Shown: in pieces, positions 17,818 to 26,930 of the stretch
Layout: every line of letters starts with the position of its first letter
Numbering within the stretch: the first letter of the stretch is position 1
DNA from: CAZPHU01 sp964419255
GTDB taxonomy: Bacteria > Fibrobacterota > Chitinivibrionia > Chitinivibrionales > CAYFVL01
Length of the DNA stretch: 35,357 nucleotides
Reading direction: 5' to 3'
Assembly (NCBI GenBank): GCA_964419255.1
Contig: CAYQOU010000043.1
Location: forward strand, 1 to 35,357
Made by a program: the position numbers and the translations under genes
The notes under the pieces: model-generated
What the model was told of the DNA's origin: nothing
The model's database searches: none
Seen by the model: only the letters and a program-made list of their open reading frames with translations

Positions 17818-18204
17818 GCGTCGATCCTTTCCAAGATTAGTTCAATAAACGGTCCGCATGCACCAGGCGCATCCGCACCGGCTGCTCAATGACCCCTTTT
17901 GTCATCAGAAGCCGAGATCGTCAGCTTCCTGTGGTCATAAAAAGCAAATGTTTTGCCGGTGTGATAGTATTGTCCTAAAAGAGCCGCTTTTTGTAAGATT
18001 TAAACAATCGAGGCCCAACCCAGCTTCGTACAACCGTTTAAAAAGCTTGTTCGCGGAAAAAATGAACTCTCGGCAAGAGGTGATCTTGTCATATCGATGC
18101 GATTATGGTATCATATGGCTGAAAGTAGATCCCTAACTCTTTATATCCGTTGAAAATAGGTTCGAATCAAATGCACATATACACATGTGCCCGGAAAAGG
18201 CTTC
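17818..18204. other. Divergent intergenic region between acyl-CoA synthetase and the glycan operon
   Basis: No gene was seen. It holds a good promoter for the plus-strand operon (18086-18114) and the ribosome binding site of the GT2 gene. No clear promoter for the minus-strand gene was recognised. Confidence 0.5.
18086..18114 (+). promoter_or_regulatory. Sigma70-like promoter of the glycan operon
   Basis: TTGTCA (18086-18091) and TATCAT (18109-18114) are separated by 17 nt. Each hexamer differs from consensus at only one or two positions. The start codon of the first gene lies about 90 nt downstream. Confidence 0.6.
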
Positions 18205-19257
18205 ATGAAACTTGTTATACAGATTCCCTGCTGGAATGAAGAGCAAACTATCGCCGATATGATTCACTCCATCCCCTCGAGCATCGATGGTGTGGATGAG
18301 ATTGAGATCTTTGTCGTCGATGATGGTTCTACCGACGATACCGTACAGAAGGCCAGAGAAGCGGGTGCCAGCAAAGTTATCTCCCTTCCCAGACACAAGG
18401 GTCTGGCATCGGCTTTCACCTGGGGCGTGGAGGAGGCATATAACTGTGATGCCGATATTCTGGTCAATACCGATGCTGACATGCAGTACGGCGCGGAGTC
18501 GATAGTCGATCTGATCAGACCTGTCGTGGAGAACCGGGCGGACATGGTCATCGGCGACCGACTATCGGCAAAGCCCCCTCCTTTCAGCCCGGTAAAGATG
18601 TTACTTCAGAAAGCGGGAAGCGCGGTTGTACGCTTTTTTTCCGGAACCTATGTAAAAGATGCCGCATCCGGATTCAGAGCATTCAGCCGGGAAGCCATAA
18701 AGGAGCTGGTGATCCACGACAAATTCTCCTACACCATGGAGAGCATCTTCCTGGCGGGGGCAAAGCGGCTGAGAATAGTCAATGTACCGATCAAGATAAA
18801 CGCGGTCACTCGGAAAAGCCGGTTGTTTAAAAGCGTGGGCCAGTACATCCGTCGCTCAGCCCAGACCATTCTTCGGATCTATCTGATGTACCACCCCCTG
18901 CGATTTTTCGTATCGGTGGGACTCCTATTTCTGGCTGGGGCGCTGGTTCTCGGAATTCGTTATCTGCTTTTCTTCTTCGAAGGGGAGGGAAGTGGACATG
19001 TGCAGTCGCTGATACTTCTGGTGGTTCTCTCGATTATCGGCATACAAAGCATCATCGTCGGGTTTGTCGCGGATGTTGTGGCGGCCAACAGGCGACTGCT
19101 TGAGGAAATTCGAGTCAGACAAATGGAGGCGAAAAATGACGAAAGAGCTCTGGGCCTATATCGTGCTTGTCCACGCGATGTGTGTTTTCGGCGTATCGAT
19201 GCTTCTTACCATCACCAAATGGTTTCCTTACGGTACCATAATAACCTGGATGCGTGA
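18205..19257 (+). CDS. Family 2 glycosyltransferase, dolichol/polyprenol-phosphate sugar synthase-like
   Basis: 350 residues from ATG 18205, with ggaaaagg just upstream; an in-frame GTG at 18187 is less likely. The GT-A core has PCWNEE (8-13), VDDGSTDDT (38-46), the DxD-like NTDADMQY (88-95) and ASGFRAFSREA (154-164), a signature of DPM1/polyprenyl-phosphate hexose synthases. Two hydrophobic segments (about 234-258 and 267-292) anchor it to the inner membrane. The likely product is a lipid-phosphate sugar used as donor by the GT-C enzymes encoded downstream. The last ~45 residues (after RVRQMEAKND) look unlike family C-termini and coincide with an overlapping ORF in another frame (19136-19279). 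The stop is immediately followed by the ATG of the next gene. Confidence 0.88.
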   Translation: MKLVIQIPCWNEEQTIADMIHSIPSSIDGVDEIEIFVVDDGSTDDTVQKAREAGASKVISLPRHKGLASAFTWGVEEAYNCDADILVNTDADMQYGAESIVDLIRPVVENRADMVIGDRLSAKPPPFSPVKMLLQKAGSAVVRFFSGTYVKDAASGFRAFSREAIKELVIHDKFSYTMESIFLAGAKRLRIVNVPIKINAVTRKSRLFKSVGQYIRRSAQTILRIYLMYHPLRFFVSVGLLFLAGALVLGIRYLLFFFEGEGSGHVQSLILLVVLSIIGIQSIIVGFVADVVAANRRLLEEIRVRQMEAKNDERALGLYRACPRDVCFRRIDASYHHQMVSLRYHNNLDA

Positions 19258-19279
19258 ATGGCTCTACAGAGTTTTCTAA
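19136..19279 (+). CDS. Small single-pass membrane protein overlapping the GT2 gene end
   Basis: 47 codons in a different frame from the GT2 gene. A strong ggagg lies 6 nt before ATG 19136. The product has one long hydrophobic stretch (LWAYIVLVHAMCVFGVSMLLTI) and then a short amphipathic, Trp-rich tail ending YRVF. It overlaps the GT2 gene by 122 nt and the next gene by 22 nt. Its membrane-protein character is more coherent than the GT2 tail read in the same DNA. It could be a small accessory subunit of the glycosyltransferase. The evidence is sequence-only and no family was recognised. Confidence 0.5.
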   Translation: MTKELWAYIVLVHAMCVFGVSMLLTITKWFPYGTIITWMREWLYRVF

Positions 19280-21042
19280 GCATCCTGGCCACACTCTGGC
19301 TGGCCATTGTGTATACGGGAAGTGGTGCGTATGTTCTGCGCATATTCAAACTCGACGATCGATGGAATTTAGTCACGAAGATTCTGGTGTGCTTTGCCGT
19401 CGGCTTTGGTATCTGCGGCAACATCATCATGGTGATGGGATTTACAGGACACCTTAGCAGCTTTTCCATAACGACAGTTCTGTGCATCCTTTCGATTCCC
19501 GCCTTCTACATTCTTTATGTTGCGGGATTGAAAAAACAGGCGATGCGCATGCATTCCTTTCTTCTGACATACTGGCGGATATCGCCCGTTCTCTCCGGTT
19601 TGGTTTTGCTGATGATAACCGGATACTGGGCACGCAGTATTCTTCCCCCCACCGGCTTCGACGGACTGATGTATCATCTGTCGACGGTTAAGCTTTATCT
19701 GCGGGAAGGAGGCTTCTGGGATATTTTTTTTAACCCGCAGTCCGATTTTCCCATGTTCACCCAGATGCATTACATGATCGGCCTGGCGTTGGGAAATGAT
19801 ATCATCGCCAAGGGAATATCCTTTATCATCCTGATCGCTGCAGCGGCTCTGGTATTCGAACTTACCCGTATTCTGATGGAAAACAAAAAGGGTCATTTAT
19901 TCTCTGTCATAATCTTTCTGACATTACCGGTGATCATTGCAAATGGGGCAAATTGCGATGTGGATATCAGCCAGGCTGTCTGGACTGTTCTTGCCGTGAG
20001 GCTACTGTATGACTATATCCGCCAGGGAGGAATAAAACATCTTTTTCTCATCTCCTTTATCGCCGGACTTTCTTTACAAACAAAGATATTTGGAGTTTTT
20101 ACAATCCCAATTCTCGTATGTCTGACGTTGGCTTACCACAGAAAAGAGATGTTTTCCATTCGGATTTTGGCCCAAATAGGACTGATAACTATTATCCCTT
20201 CATTAATGGGTGGCCCCTGGTATCTCAAGAGCCTGGCATATAATGACACCATTTTCCTGACCGCTAACCTGTCGCTTGGCGATACTGCCGGCGATGGATT
20301 CGCCTTCTTCGGTTTTCTCGCTGATCTCTTGCGTGCTATCGTAACGGCTCCCTGGGACTATTCACTTTTCCCCAGTCATCATCGGGGAAACACATTCGGA
20401 CCGATATTTTTAATGGTCCTTCCATTTCTTTTCCTGCTGAAACAAAAACCTCCATATATTACCTATCTATTATCGGCGGGCGGTTTATATCTGTTGCAAA
20501 TTATACTGATGGACAGCCTGCATGCGGGAAGTAGTATACGGTACACAATTTCGACACAGCTTCTGCTGGTACCCCCTGCTGTATGGTCTTTGGTGCATGT
20601 ACAGAAAAACTTTCGCGCCGTTTCCGGTACAGTTGTTTCTCTGGTATTGGTAATTGTCATTATGCATGCTTTGGTGTTTGTAAAAAGGTATAACCGCGAA
20701 TGGATTGCAATTCTTACCCTGAAAACAAGAGATGCATACCTGTCATCGGTGCTACCGGAATATAGTGTGATTCGTACAATCAACGCACTACCCGACAGCA
20801 GCGTCATAATGCCCGTGTATAACTTTTCTGAGTATCTGATTGAAAAGAAATTTATCACGGCATACAAACGGTATGAATCACAAGAACAAATGATGAAGGA
20901 TCTGGAGACCCTCGGAATCAATTATATCTTCGGGAATAATAAGCTCGATATCGAAGAGAACGCTAATCCCTTTCCGGAAATTCGCAACAAGAAGCTAGTT
21001 CGTGCCGCAAATGGTTTTTCTCTCTTTGAGATTCAATGGTGA
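19258..21042 (+). CDS. GT-C-type polytopic membrane glycosyltransferase (ArnT/PMT-like)
   Basis: 594 residues with around a dozen hydrophobic segments and a C-terminal soluble part (after about residue 500). An early extracytoplasmic loop contains PPTGFDGLMYHLSTVKLYLREG, matching the acidic catalytic loop of GT-C enzymes that use polyprenyl-phosphate sugars (the Asp of FDG being the candidate base). The protein is therefore expected to transfer a sugar from a lipid donor on the periplasmic side; donor and acceptor are unknown. The start is fixed by its ATG abutting the GT2 stop. The next gene starts 25 nt downstream. Later genes in the cluster are also close, so this is one operon. Confidence 0.82.
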   Translation: MALQSFLSILATLWLAIVYTGSGAYVLRIFKLDDRWNLVTKILVCFAVGFGICGNIIMVMGFTGHLSSFSITTVLCILSIPAFYILYVAGLKKQAMRMHSFLLTYWRISPVLSGLVLLMITGYWARSILPPTGFDGLMYHLSTVKLYLREGGFWDIFFNPQSDFPMFTQMHYMIGLALGNDIIAKGISFIILIAAAALVFELTRILMENKKGHLFSVIIFLTLPVIIANGANCDVDISQAVWTVLAVRLLYDYIRQGGIKHLFLISFIAGLSLQTKIFGVFTIPILVCLTLAYHRKEMFSIRILAQIGLITIIPSLMGGPWYLKSLAYNDTIFLTANLSLGDTAGDGFAFFGFLADLLRAIVTAPWDYSLFPSHHRGNTFGPIFLMVLPFLFLLKQKPPYITYLLSAGGLYLLQIILMDSLHAGSSIRYTISTQLLLVPPAVWSLVHVQKNFRAVSGTVVSLVLVIVIMHALVFVKRYNREWIAILTLKTRDAYLSSVLPEYSVIRTINALPDSSVIMPVYNFSEYLIEKKFITAYKRYESQEQMMKDLETLGINYIFGNNKLDIEENANPFPEIRNKKLVRAANGFSLFEIQW

Positions 21043-21067
21043 ACAAGCTTGTCCAGGAAAGAATGTA

Positions 21068-22579
21068 ATGAGTCAGAAAAAAACATCATTAATGATTTTC
21101 ATATGGTTTACCTTAATGCTGGGTATTTTTCACTCCGCTCATCTTTACTCAAATGACACTCTTCTGAAGATCCGCTCGGCCCAAAGCCTTCTTATAACCG
21201 GCAGCACAGCAGTGGAGCCGTCCAGCGGTGGGTGGGGGACGCGAGGCAGGGGCGGAAAGATGTACCCCAATTTTGTCATAGGAGCGATCATCATGATGAT
21301 ACCACCAGTGCTCCTGACCGGGGGGATCTCGATATTTTTAGAGGAAAAATTACACGCCCCTCTCCTTTCCGCTGTTGTCTCTACTCAAAATGTAGTTGTT
21401 ACTGCAGCGGCGGTCACGGTATTGTTTCTTGTGTTGGTAAACTGTGGGATTCATATAAAAAAGGCGTTTATCGCCTCAAGCATTCTGCTTTTTTCGACCG
21501 AAATATTTACATACAGCAGTACCGGCTGGAGTGAGCCGGGGGCGCTCCTGGCCACAAGTATCGCTTTACTGTTTCTCAGCAAGAAAGGTTTGCCCGATTT
21601 TGTTGCTTGGAAAGGCTTTGCAGTCGGTATAGCGTTCACATCACTTATTCGAATAGAGCTCATGCTGTTTTTCCTGATATTTCTTTGTCTGATGTTCTTT
21701 TCTCAGGGATTTAATAAGCGGATGCTTCTCTGGCCGCTTTGCGCACTGGTGGTAACGGGAACTATACATTTGGGATATAACTATTACCGCTTCGAATCGT
21801 TATTTAACTTCGGGTATTTCATGAAATCCTCCGGATCGGAAAATGAAAGAAAGGCGATTTCCCTTTTGCTTAGAGCAATATGTACCCTGAACTTTACTGA
21901 TCCCACGAAGCTGAAGCTATTATACCTGTCTTTTGGCAGAGTGCATCCTTTTTGGGCTGCCCCACTATTGATAGCCGTTCCTTTTTATTTACGAAAGGTC
22001 ATGCAGATAACACCGGTGATGCGTAACTTATTCATAACGGCGGTTCTTTTTTTCCCTTTTATAGGCCCGAATTCATGGTGTTGGGGCAATCGGTACATAT
22101 ATATGCTCATTCCGTTTCTGTTAATTCCCATCCTTTTCGCGCAACCGGTTTGCAAAAAAGCGTCTCTGGTACTCAAGATCGGTATTTTACTGGGGGTAGG
22201 AGTATCTTTTAGTGGTAAACTGATAAATTACCATACAATACTTGAACAGCAAGTTTACAAGCACGGATACAGCAATGTGATGGTGCACAGATCCCAAAAC
22301 ATTGTATATGCACCCATTTGGCATCATCTGCGGGAATTGCCAGGTGCTCTGAAGCGCACTATGACCCTTCCGGCACAACAAACCGGAACGGTTCATTGGC
22401 AACAGGCACGAAAAGAATATCTGGATATATGGCCGGTAGGACTCGCGGCCGTTGGTTTTCCCCCTCTTCTTGCGTTTTGCATGTGGGTTATATGGACAGG
22501 TGTGACAGGATGGTATTCTCTGTTTATTATGAAACAAATGGGTTTTGGCAGAAGGAGGCTGAAATGCTCATCTGTATGA
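21068..22579 (+). CDS. Polytopic membrane protein, probable GT-C glycosyltransferase
   Basis: 503 residues from ATG 21068. An upstream in-frame start at 21002 overlaps the previous gene; 21068 has aggaaag nearby. About ten hydrophobic segments are seen. After the first, a periplasmic loop with YSNDTLLKIRSAQSLL and a glycine-rich piece (SSGGWGTRGRGGKMYPNF) resembles the first large loop of GT-C enzymes, with D as candidate catalytic residue. No specific family could be named. It follows the previous GT-C gene directly, and the two may act on the same lipid-linked substrate. Confidence 0.75.
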   Translation: MSQKKTSLMIFIWFTLMLGIFHSAHLYSNDTLLKIRSAQSLLITGSTAVEPSSGGWGTRGRGGKMYPNFVIGAIIMMIPPVLLTGGISIFLEEKLHAPLLSAVVSTQNVVVTAAAVTVLFLVLVNCGIHIKKAFIASSILLFSTEIFTYSSTGWSEPGALLATSIALLFLSKKGLPDFVAWKGFAVGIAFTSLIRIELMLFFLIFLCLMFFSQGFNKRMLLWPLCALVVTGTIHLGYNYYRFESLFNFGYFMKSSGSENERKAISLLLRAICTLNFTDPTKLKLLYLSFGRVHPFWAAPLLIAVPFYLRKVMQITPVMRNLFITAVLFFPFIGPNSWCWGNRYIYMLIPFLLIPILFAQPVCKKASLVLKIGILLGVGVSFSGKLINYHTILEQQVYKHGYSNVMVHRSQNIVYAPIWHHLRELPGALKRTMTLPAQQTGTVHWQQARKEYLDIWPVGLAAVGFPPLLAFCMWVIWTGVTGWYSLFIMKQMGFGRRRLKCSSV

Positions 22580-22698
22580 TACCCATTTCACCTCGCGAAA
22601 ACCAATTGAATGGCAAAGCGACCACAAGGTTGATTCTAACGGGTTTCAGTTTCACTTTCCCAATAAGCAGCAGGCTTTATGAAAGTGAGGACGTGTGA
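22564..22698 (+). CDS. Small ORF with strong ribosome binding site, coupled to the next gene
   Basis: 44 codons. aaggagg (22552-22558) lies 5 nt before ATG 22564, the strongest ribosome binding site noticed in the operon. The frame overlaps the previous gene by 16 nt, and its TGA overlaps the GTG of the next gene (GTGA). The product has no recognised motif and is only mildly hydrophobic. It may be a real small protein or a translational coupling leader for the glycosyltransferase that follows. Confidence 0.4.
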   Translation: MLICMIPISPRENQLNGKATTRLILTGFSFTFPISSRLYESEDV

Positions 22699-23822
22699 TT
22701 CCTTCAAACAAGTCAATCTGCATCTGGGGTTGTGCCGATACTACCAAACCACGAGTTAGAATTCTTATTCAGGGGCTTATTGCGAGTTTGGGGCAAAAAC
22801 AGGTGAAATTCATCACCTATTCACTATTCAAAGGGGTTACTGATAAGAGTCAACTGACAAAAGCTCGGTGGCTGCGGTACCTGTTTACGATGCCGTTTGT
22901 GTATCTGCTTCTGATTATAAGATATCTGTATACGTGGCATTATTCGGTTCTACTGGTTACCTACATGGGGCACATTGATCTACCAATTGCAAAGCTGCTC
23001 TCTATGATTCGCAGCAAACCTCTGATTTTTGATTCGTTTATTTCTCTCTATGATACGGTTGTCAATGATCGTAAAATGATACGACCGGAATCATATACGG
23101 CACGCCTTTTGTTTCGATGGGAACAGTGGATTTATTCTCTTCCCGACCTGATATTGTTTGATACCCATGAGCATAAGAAACGTCTCAGCAAACTGCTTGA
23201 CATTGCAGAAAATCGGGGAGTCATTGTGCCGGTGGGGGCGCAAACCACTCTTTTTTATCCCGACAAAAGTATTCCTTCCCTGGCTGATACCATATTGTTT
23301 TATGGCCAATGCATTCCTCTGCATGGTATGCATATCATTGTTGAAGCCGCGCGGATCAGCCAACAGAACCGCCAATCATTTCGTTGGATACTTATCGGTA
23401 CAGGACAACAATCCGCTGCTATTGATCGCCAAATAACCGATTGTTCTTTGAAAAACATTTCCCGTATCAAGAAAGTTGCCTATGAAACACTCCCGTATCA
23501 TATTCATCGGGCGGGAATCTGTCTGGGAATATTTGGTACGTCGCAAAAGGCTTTCAGCGTTATTCCGAATAAAGTGTATCAGATTTGTGCCTGTAATAAG
23601 CCCCTGATTACCGCAGATACACCTGCAATACGTGAGCTGCTGCAACCCAATCGGCGGATCATACTGGTGGAGCCGGGCAATGCCAATGCACTCTACCGCG
23701 CAGTATGCGAAATGTCTGCGCGACTAAAGGCCTACGATACCGACGAACCGATACTTCCGGCGATAGGACCGGCTGAGGTGGGCAGAAAATGTGCCGCTAT
23801 CGTGGAGAACATTACGCTATGA
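22695..23822 (+). CDS. Family 4-like (GT-B) glycosyltransferase
   Basis: 375 residues, starting with GTG 22695 after gtgagga and overlapping the preceding small ORF by 4 nt. An early hydrophobic stretch (LFTMPFVYLLLIIRYLY) probably docks the protein to the membrane. The C-terminal half has the GT-B donor domain pattern: ILFYGQCIPLHGMHIIVEAA, WILIGTG, a stretch with IPNKVYQICACNKPLITAD, and a final ALYRAV helix. The classical E-x7-E is not evident. The sugar and acceptor are unknown. It overlaps the next gene by 4 nt (ATGA), so translation is coupled. Confidence 0.82.
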   Translation: MIPSNKSICIWGCADTTKPRVRILIQGLIASLGQKQVKFITYSLFKGVTDKSQLTKARWLRYLFTMPFVYLLLIIRYLYTWHYSVLLVTYMGHIDLPIAKLLSMIRSKPLIFDSFISLYDTVVNDRKMIRPESYTARLLFRWEQWIYSLPDLILFDTHEHKKRLSKLLDIAENRGVIVPVGAQTTLFYPDKSIPSLADTILFYGQCIPLHGMHIIVEAARISQQNRQSFRWILIGTGQQSAAIDRQITDCSLKNISRIKKVAYETLPYHIHRAGICLGIFGTSQKAFSVIPNKVYQICACNKPLITADTPAIRELLQPNRRIILVEPGNANALYRAVCEMSARLKAYDTDEPILPAIGPAEVGRKCAAIVENITL

Positions 23823-24970
23823 AACCGATTCGTGTGCTCATGATAATCGATCGTTACCATCCGGTGTGGGGAGGGGCGGAAAACCAGCTGAAACAGCTAC
23901 TGCCTCATTTTCGTGCACACGGTATCGACTGTCGTGTGGTTACCCGCCGATGGAAAAAGACATGGCGTAAAAAAGATGTGTTTGATGCCACGCCCGTAAC
24001 CCGTTTGGGAGCTGCTGGTGTCACAAAATTGCACGATGTACTCTACGCGTTTCACCTGTTTGTGTATCTGCTTTTTCGTACCGGTTCATATACCCATTTT
24101 CATTCACATGGGGCTGTACTCCTGGGTGTTTTGACCACACTTGCTGCTCGTTTGCGAGGGAAAAAGAGTGTGGTTAAGATTGCCTCTTCAACCAAAATAC
24201 CAGCACTGCGAAGGCGATTGGCAGGAAAACTACTGTTACAGGTGTGTCGATTAAGCTCAACGATTGTAGCAGTTTCCAATGAGATTCGAGCAGAATTACA
24301 CGATGCGGGTATCGATCAAAAAAGAATCGCACTCATACCAAACGGGGTAGATCACCGGCGTTTTGCGCCGGCAACAACATATGAAAGGTTTGCCTTTAGA
24401 AAAGCACATGGGCTTGATCGCAATCATATTATTGCGGTATTTTGCAGCCGCCTTGTACGTGGAAAAGGGATAGAGGTTCTAATGGATGCCTGGAAACTCG
24501 TTGAGCAGAATCGTTCTTTGAATGCGACCTTGTTTATTCTCGGCGATGACTATATGCAAAACAACGCCGTTGCGCATGAGATCAGAGGCTATGCCTCTCA
24601 CCATCTGAAGCATGTAAGATTCGAAGGAGCTGTGAAGCGTCCGGAGGTTTATCTCAATCATGCCGATCTTTTTATTTTCCCCTCCCAGAGGGAAGGATGT
24701 CCTAATGCGTTGCTGGAGGCAATGGCCGGAGAAAATACTTGTATCGCGTCGCGTATCGGTGGAAACATTGATTTGATTGACAATGAATGCGGTCTGCTGT
24801 TTGAACCTGATGATGCTGAACAGTGCGCCGATCAGATTATCAAAGTGTTGTCACATATGAGACAGTACCGACCCAAAGCAGCTGCCGCTCGGAAAAAGGT
24901 ATATCGCCATAATAGTTTCCAAAAGATTTCGTCACAGTACAATACACTCTACAGGGAACTTCTCAAATGA
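23819..24970 (+). CDS. Family 4 glycosyltransferase
   Basis: 383 residues from ATG 23819, which overlaps the previous stop (ATGA); an upstream in-frame start at 23789 is rejected. The N-terminal domain begins IRVLMIIDRYHPVWGGAENQ, the glycine-rich acceptor-side loop of GT4 enzymes. The donor domain has FCSRLVRGKGIEVLMDA, RFEGAV and REGCPNALLEAMA, which carries the E-x7-E motif. It should add a sugar from a nucleotide-sugar donor to a growing glycan at the cytoplasmic face. It is tightly linked to the methyltransferase gene that follows (ATGA overlap). Confidence 0.9.
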   Translation: MKPIRVLMIIDRYHPVWGGAENQLKQLLPHFRAHGIDCRVVTRRWKKTWRKKDVFDATPVTRLGAAGVTKLHDVLYAFHLFVYLLFRTGSYTHFHSHGAVLLGVLTTLAARLRGKKSVVKIASSTKIPALRRRLAGKLLLQVCRLSSTIVAVSNEIRAELHDAGIDQKRIALIPNGVDHRRFAPATTYERFAFRKAHGLDRNHIIAVFCSRLVRGKGIEVLMDAWKLVEQNRSLNATLFILGDDYMQNNAVAHEIRGYASHHLKHVRFEGAVKRPEVYLNHADLFIFPSQREGCPNALLEAMAGENTCIASRIGGNIDLIDNECGLLFEPDDAEQCADQIIKVLSHMRQYRPKAAAARKKVYRHNSFQKISSQYNTLYRELLK

Positions 24971-25857
24971 AAAAGTGTGTTTGCTGTTGTCATCCCTTTA
25001 CCGGATCAAACCAAGCGTATAATACCTGCCGCTACTGTGGACACGCCCATAGTACATATCCTCCGCAACAAATTGCTGATCCATCTGATCACCATGTTGC
25101 ACATCATAAACTGCAATGGGATTTTTCCGAACTAAAGTATCGTAATTTTTATTTACCCCTGCTTCATACCATAGGAATACCGCCACCTGATGGCACTTTA
25201 CTTGACATTGGGTGTGCAAACGGAGCCTTTGCAGCTGCCGCACGCACTTTCGGTTGGAATAGGGTGCAAGGCATTGAACCTCGAATAAAAAGTGCGGCTC
25301 ATGCCCGTCAGCATACGGATGCAGTCTTTGAGGGGCCTCTGGAGAGATTCAAAAGCAGTCATCGGTTTGATGTTATTACGCTTTGGCAGGTTATTGAGCA
25401 CGTATGGTCTCTTGATCCATTTATGAGAAAACTGTGCATGTTTCTCAAACCGGAAGGGAAAATTGTTGTCAGTACACCAAACTTTCTTTCTTTGGGGCGA
25501 CGACTTCTTGGTGATCGCTGGCCGGCATGGACTCCAGAGGTGCATTATCATCTTTTTACGCCCTCCAGCCTGAAAAAACTCTTTGATCAATACCATCTGT
25601 GCTCAGTGTCAACATGTACTCAGGACATTTTGCCAGGAACTTTGAAACGAATTCTTCCGACCGGTTTACACTACCGTTCATCTCTTTCTCCGGGAGAAAC
25701 TGGTCGCTTTATACACGCAACATCATCTCGCAATCTGAAAGTCCTTCTTTTTTTACGTGGTGTACTAAACCACTTTTTACGAAGAACAAACCTGGGAGAT
25801 GATATTTATGCTACCTTTGCATTTTCTCCTTTGACTAAGAGGAAACAGTTATTTTGA
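24967..25857 (+). CDS. SAM-dependent methyltransferase with N-terminal zinc-ribbon
   Basis: 296 residues. The N-terminus has several cysteines (C4, C6-C8, and CRYC at 21-24) typical of a small zinc ribbon. Motif I of class I methyltransferases is LLDIGCANG (78-86), with the acidic GIEP (102-105) after the second strand. The later LWQVIEHVWSLDPFM and PEGKIVVSTPNF match the Methyltransf_23/UbiG-like group common in glycan clusters. It may methylate a sugar or cap a chain; the true acceptor is unknown. The ATG overlaps the previous stop (ATGA) and its own stop overlaps the next start (TTGA), so it is in the middle of a coupled series. Confidence 0.88.
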   Translation: MKKCVCCCHPFTGSNQAYNTCRYCGHAHSTYPPQQIADPSDHHVAHHKLQWDFSELKYRNFYLPLLHTIGIPPPDGTLLDIGCANGAFAAAARTFGWNRVQGIEPRIKSAAHARQHTDAVFEGPLERFKSSHRFDVITLWQVIEHVWSLDPFMRKLCMFLKPEGKIVVSTPNFLSLGRRLLGDRWPAWTPEVHYHLFTPSSLKKLFDQYHLCSVSTCTQDILPGTLKRILPTGLHYRSSLSPGETGRFIHATSSRNLKVLLFLRGVLNHFLRRTNLGDDIYATFAFSPLTKRKQLF

Positions 25858-26828
25858 ATTCTCTAGATCTTTTTGAAAAATGTATGCATATGCAACATAT
25901 AAAGCATTTTGCAAAAACCAAATATTTTTTGATATTGAGACTGATTCAGTATGCCCTTCTTGTCGCTGCCGTTTTCTTCCTGGGAGTTTTTATCAGCAAA
26001 AACTGGAATCAGTTTTATTCAATACTGACTCAGGTGAAAATTCAACACCTGATTCTCATAGTTGCAATACTGACAATATCAAACATCATGATTGCGTACT
26101 GCTGGGCTCTGGTGATAAAATCCGAATACAACAAAATTTCCTATCCGACTCTTCTCTGCATTTGGCACACTTCACTTCTCTCTTCGTATATACCTGGTTT
26201 CGTATGGATGTTTCTAAACAGACACACCCATTTACGGAAACACGGCGTTTCAACAGCGATGAGCACCTTCAGTATGTCTTTCGAACAAGTTATAGTACTC
26301 TTTTCGGCGGTCCCGTTTGCCATCCTCTTCGTGAAAGAACTCTATAACGTCTCGCTGGTTGTTCTTTTTGTATCAATCAGCGCGTGCGTTCTGGTTATAT
26401 TGTTGAAACCAAATATTCTGTTTGCGACAGCAACCGCTATTACCGGCAGACAAATAAAAACAACGATTTCCGTAAAGCCACTAACTTTTTTAGTAACATT
26501 TTTTATTTTGTCATTGCAATGGATACTCAAGGGTGGTGTTATACTGCTGCTCATTTCGATTGTATCTTCCACCGATGCAACAATTGAGCTTCTGCAGGCA
26601 ACAGCGATGCACACAACCAGCTTCATCGCGGGATATCTCTCTTTTTTTGCACCAAAGGGCATCGGAGTTAAGGAGGGGACTCTGGCACTGTTACTTTCAA
26701 CGGTTACCGGTATGCCCAATGCCATAGTCTGTGCTTTGTTGCTGCGGTTTTGCTCGCTTATAACAAACGTATTGAGTGGCGGCTTTTCGTTTCTCGTTTC
26801 GGCTCACTTCAAAATACGTGAAACTTGA
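25854..26828 (+). CDS. LPG-synthase-TM/AglD-like membrane protein (flippase-like)
   Basis: 324 residues from a TTG at 25854 overlapping the preceding stop; agaggaaac lies about 10 nt upstream. ATG 25884 is an alternative start. Around eight hydrophobic segments are present, with SYIPGFVWMFLNRHTHLRKHG and FFAPKGIGVKEGTLALLLS matching the conserved loops of the lysylphosphatidylglycerol synthase TM / AglD family. Members are often found beside glycosyltransferases and are sometimes called flippases, although a direct transport role is not settled. It is the last gene of the operon, and no clear terminator was seen after it. Confidence 0.85.
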   Translation: MNSLDLFEKCMHMQHIKHFAKTKYFLILRLIQYALLVAAVFFLGVFISKNWNQFYSILTQVKIQHLILIVAILTISNIMIAYCWALVIKSEYNKISYPTLLCIWHTSLLSSYIPGFVWMFLNRHTHLRKHGVSTAMSTFSMSFEQVIVLFSAVPFAILFVKELYNVSLVVLFVSISACVLVILLKPNILFATATAITGRQIKTTISVKPLTFLVTFFILSLQWILKGGVILLLISIVSSTDATIELLQATAMHTTSFIAGYLSFFAPKGIGVKEGTLALLLSTVTGMPNAIVCALLLRFCSLITNVLSGGFSFLVSAHFKIRET

Positions 26829-26930
26829 TGTGCGTATGGCATGTGCAAGATCTGCTTTGAAAGAAACAGCCCAGCTGCAACCGTATTATGAGAGTTGATT
26901 ACCCGCTATATACTACATAGTTGCCAATAG

